Shown here piece by piece: positions 5,847 through 6,812 of a stretch of 6,812 nucleotides of DNA; position 1 is the stretch's first letter; each line of letters starts with the position of its first letter. The notes beneath the pieces were generated by a model. The model saw nothing but the letters and a program-made list of their open reading frames with translations. It did no database searches and had not been told where the DNA came from. A program made the position numbers and the translations under genes. This DNA comes from an uncultured Dorea sp. (GTDB lineage: Bacteria > Bacillota > Clostridia > Lachnospirales > Lachnospiraceae), in contig CAJTVY010000082.1 in the NCBI GenBank assembly GCA_910579925.1, positions 1 to 6,812 on the forward strand. Direction: 5' to 3'.

Positions 5847-5919
5847 GGGGTATTAGCGCAGTTGGGAGCGCGCAACATTCGCATTGTTGAGGCCAGGGGT
5901 TCGAATCCCCTATACTCCA
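5847..5919 (+). tRNA. tRNA-Ala, anticodon CGC
   Basis: A complete 73-nt cloverleaf. The acceptor stem GGGGTAT/ATACTCC contains the G3-U70 wobble pair that marks alanine tRNAs. The D stem is GCGC/GCGC with GG in the loop. The anticodon stem CAACA/TGTTG holds loop TTCGCAT, so the anticodon is CGC and reads GCG. The T arm AGGGG-TTCGAAT-CCCCT is canonical. The discriminator is A5919 and CCA is not encoded. A TATAAT box lies 8 nt upstream, and a terminator interrupted by element A lies downstream. Confidence 0.95.
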
Positions 5920-5928
5920 TTCCATAAG

Positions 5929-6036
5929 GCTTAGTTCAATCGGTGTATTGGGACTAGTGTGCTGACCACATTATATCTAGCGAATATCCTGCGGAGTTTC
6001 ACCAGATATAATGCGGACACTACACTAGGCTTTTTT
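5929..6036 (+). terminator. Intrinsic terminator of tRNA-Ala, split by insertion of element A
   Basis: The arm GCTTAGTTCAAT (5929-5940), loop CGGTGT and arm ATTGGGACTAG (5947-5957) form a hairpin. If element A and one CTAG copy are removed, the 3' arm continues into GC (6029-6030) and TTTTTT (6031-6036), giving about 12 pairs with one bulged G directly before the U-tract, a textbook terminator. Today the U-tract is 73 nt further down and is preceded instead by element A's own stem. Confidence 0.7.
5954..6028. mobile_element. Element A: 75-bp palindromic mini-element (MITE-like) bounded by CTAG
   Basis: Arms of 25 nt (5954-5978 and 6004-6028) match in 21 of 25 positions when folded. The first arm starts CTAGTGTGCTGACCACATTA. 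The 25-nt centre (AGCGAATATCCTGCGGAGTT and on) recurs next to the right arm of element B. CTAG at both ends (5954-5957, 6025-6028) may be a duplicated target, leaving a 67-bp body beginning TGTG and ending TACA. It codes for nothing, so movement would need a transposase in trans. It looks like a version of element B without the core. Confidence 0.7.
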
Positions 6037-6138
6037 CATTTTCCGGGAGAAAAAATCAGAGATTATCTTACGGCCCAATAGGGGAAAATAAGTAAGCGGT
6101 ACAAAACATACCGTAGTGAGTCTTTCTCAGTCAATTGA

Positions 6139-6536
6139 TATACTTTCCTTATACCACAAGGAGCCAAGGGACGGGAATGGTGTGACCGCCTTTTCCAGAT
6201 CGAAAAAAACTGAAAGCATTCCCTTCCGAGAAGCGTCAGCAAATGCGCCAGGAGTTGAGCAGGCCTGTCCTGGAAGGGTTTTGGGCATGGGTAGAAGAGA
6301 TCCGTGCAAAGTATACTGCCAATGAATCTCTCAAAAAAGCCCTTACTTATACAACAAACCAGAGAACATATCTGGAGACATATCTGGAAGACGGGCGTAT
6401 TCCGATCTCAAACAATGACTGTAAGACCTGTATCCGACCATTTGCGGCCGGACGCAAGGCATGGCTGTTTGCGAACCCACCGGCATCTTCTAGATGCTTA
6501 TTCCTTGCTATGTTTGAGTTCCTCTTTCACATACGT
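6139..6536 (+). pseudogene. IS66 family transposase, decayed C-terminal fragment
   Basis: About 130 residues of a roughly 500-residue transposase remain. The first piece reads IPQGAKGREWCDRLFQIEK in one frame (6139-6207). After a single-base loss in the A-run at 6203-6209 it continues in the next frame as LKAFPSEKRQQMRQELSRPV, FWAWVEE and, further on, LEDGRIPISNN, IRPFAAGRKAWLFANPP. These are the standard IS66 DDE-domain blocks. The expected catalytic glutamate (NNxCExxIRPF) is lysine here (NNDCKTCIRPF), so the fragment cannot be active. The end after 6480 no longer matches well and is cut by element B at 6537. Upstream 6037-6138 holds nothing recognisable beyond a small CGGTA/TACCG hairpin. 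An ATG at 6243 gives a 101-codon frame, which is not a real gene. Confidence 0.8.
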
Positions 6537-6702
6537 CTAGTGTGCTGACCACATTATATTCAGTCAAACATCCTTGTCTATCCGCCCATCTGCTGCGTTG
6601 GATTTTCTATCCGTAGCCACCGCTACGCCGTCGAAAATCCGCCTTGCTGATGAGCGAATATCCTGCGGAGTTTCGCCAGATATAATGTGGTCAGCACACT
6701 AG
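6537..6702. mobile_element. Element B: 166-bp nested palindromic element bounded by CTAG
   Basis: Perfect 23-bp terminal inverted repeats (6537-6559 and 6680-6702) start CTAGTGTGCTGACC. The core contains nested stems GGATTTTC/GAAAATCC (6600-6607, 6633-6640) and CGTAGC-CACC-GCTACG (6612-6627), plus CATC/GATG around them. The right-hand inner segment AGCGAATATCCTGCGGAGTT is identical to the centre of element A. CTAG at both ends suggests a 4-bp target duplication, but CTAG is itself palindromic. It is non-coding and lies between the IS66 remnant and the stop codon of the minus-strand gene at the edge, 8 nt from the latter. Confidence 0.75.
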
Positions 6703-6710
6703 TATGTTTG

Positions 6711-6812
6711 TCAAGATGTTTGATCATATATTATTTCGCGCAGAACTTTTAAAGCCCTTGTGTGAAGCAGCTTTACATAGCTGTATGAAATATCCATTAT
6801 TTCTGCGATACT
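6711..6812 (-). CDS. Sigma-70 region-4-like helix-turn-helix protein, C-terminal 33 residues (cut by window edge)
   Basis: From the right edge the minus strand reads IAEIMDISYSYVKLLHTRAL and then KVLREI, ending in TGA at 6711-6713. The spacing (IA.IM.IS...VK.L..RAL..LR) fits the recognition helix-turn-helix of sigma-70 region 4 and related phage or ECF-like regulators. The frame is open from the edge to the stop, but only 33 residues are visible, so full-length identity is uncertain. It would lie convergent to the IS66 remnant, with element B 8 nt beyond its stop. Confidence 0.55.
   Translation of the reverse strand, partial: SIAEIMDISYSYVKLLHTRALKVLREIIYDQTS

Noticed and set aside
5560..6702. 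CRISPR array or phage attachment site near the tRNA
   Set aside because: The repeats are palindromic elements of unequal spacing, not regularly spaced direct repeats, and no duplicate of the tRNA 3' end or integrase is visible.

Overview
The window looks like a chromosomal piece from an anaerobic gut-type Clostridia, most likely Lachnospiraceae. The reasons are strong AGGAGG-type ribosome sites, a mixed GC-rich/AT-rich composition, a bacterial microcompartment (BMC) operon, and the gene pair of a 138-residue conserved protein followed by a DNA/RNA non-specific nuclease lipoprotein, which I recall from that family. The family assignment is inference.

Layout. (1) Positions 1-1258, minus strand: the first three genes of a BMC operon. 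Two hexameric shell proteins (BMC-H) come first, then the N-terminal 200 residues of an acylating aldehyde dehydrogenase that runs off the left edge. The leader at 1259-1545 holds a weak promoter candidate and two clean inverted repeats. (2) Positions 1546-3926, minus strand: a tight three-gene unit (TPR protein, DUF4037 nucleotidyltransferase-like protein, DUF4125 protein) with its own promoter near 3994-4025. It lies immediately upstream of the BMC operon, in the same direction, with no obvious terminator between. (3) Positions 4204-5510, plus strand: the divergent pair of the 138-residue protein and the secreted nuclease lipoprotein, overlapping by ATGA. (4) Positions 5511-6812: no intact protein gene. 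It contains a structured repeat (element C), tRNA-Ala(CGC), a 75-bp palindromic element (A) inserted in the tRNA terminator, a decayed IS66 transposase fragment, a 166-bp nested palindromic element (B), and the C-terminal 33 residues of a sigma-70 region-4-like protein on the minus strand at the right edge.

How the parts relate. The shell proteins and the dehydrogenase would work together: the enzyme converts an aldehyde to acyl-CoA inside the shell. The signature enzyme that would identify the substrate lies beyond the left edge. The TPR/DUF4037/DUF4125 unit has no known function; its closeness to the BMC operon suggests, but does not prove, a shared role. The most unusual material is the repeat family around the tRNA. 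A and B share ends and are both bounded by CTAG. B and C share three core blocks. A is inserted at a CTAG inside the 3' arm of the tRNA terminator, so that A's own hairpin now sits just upstream of the U-tract.
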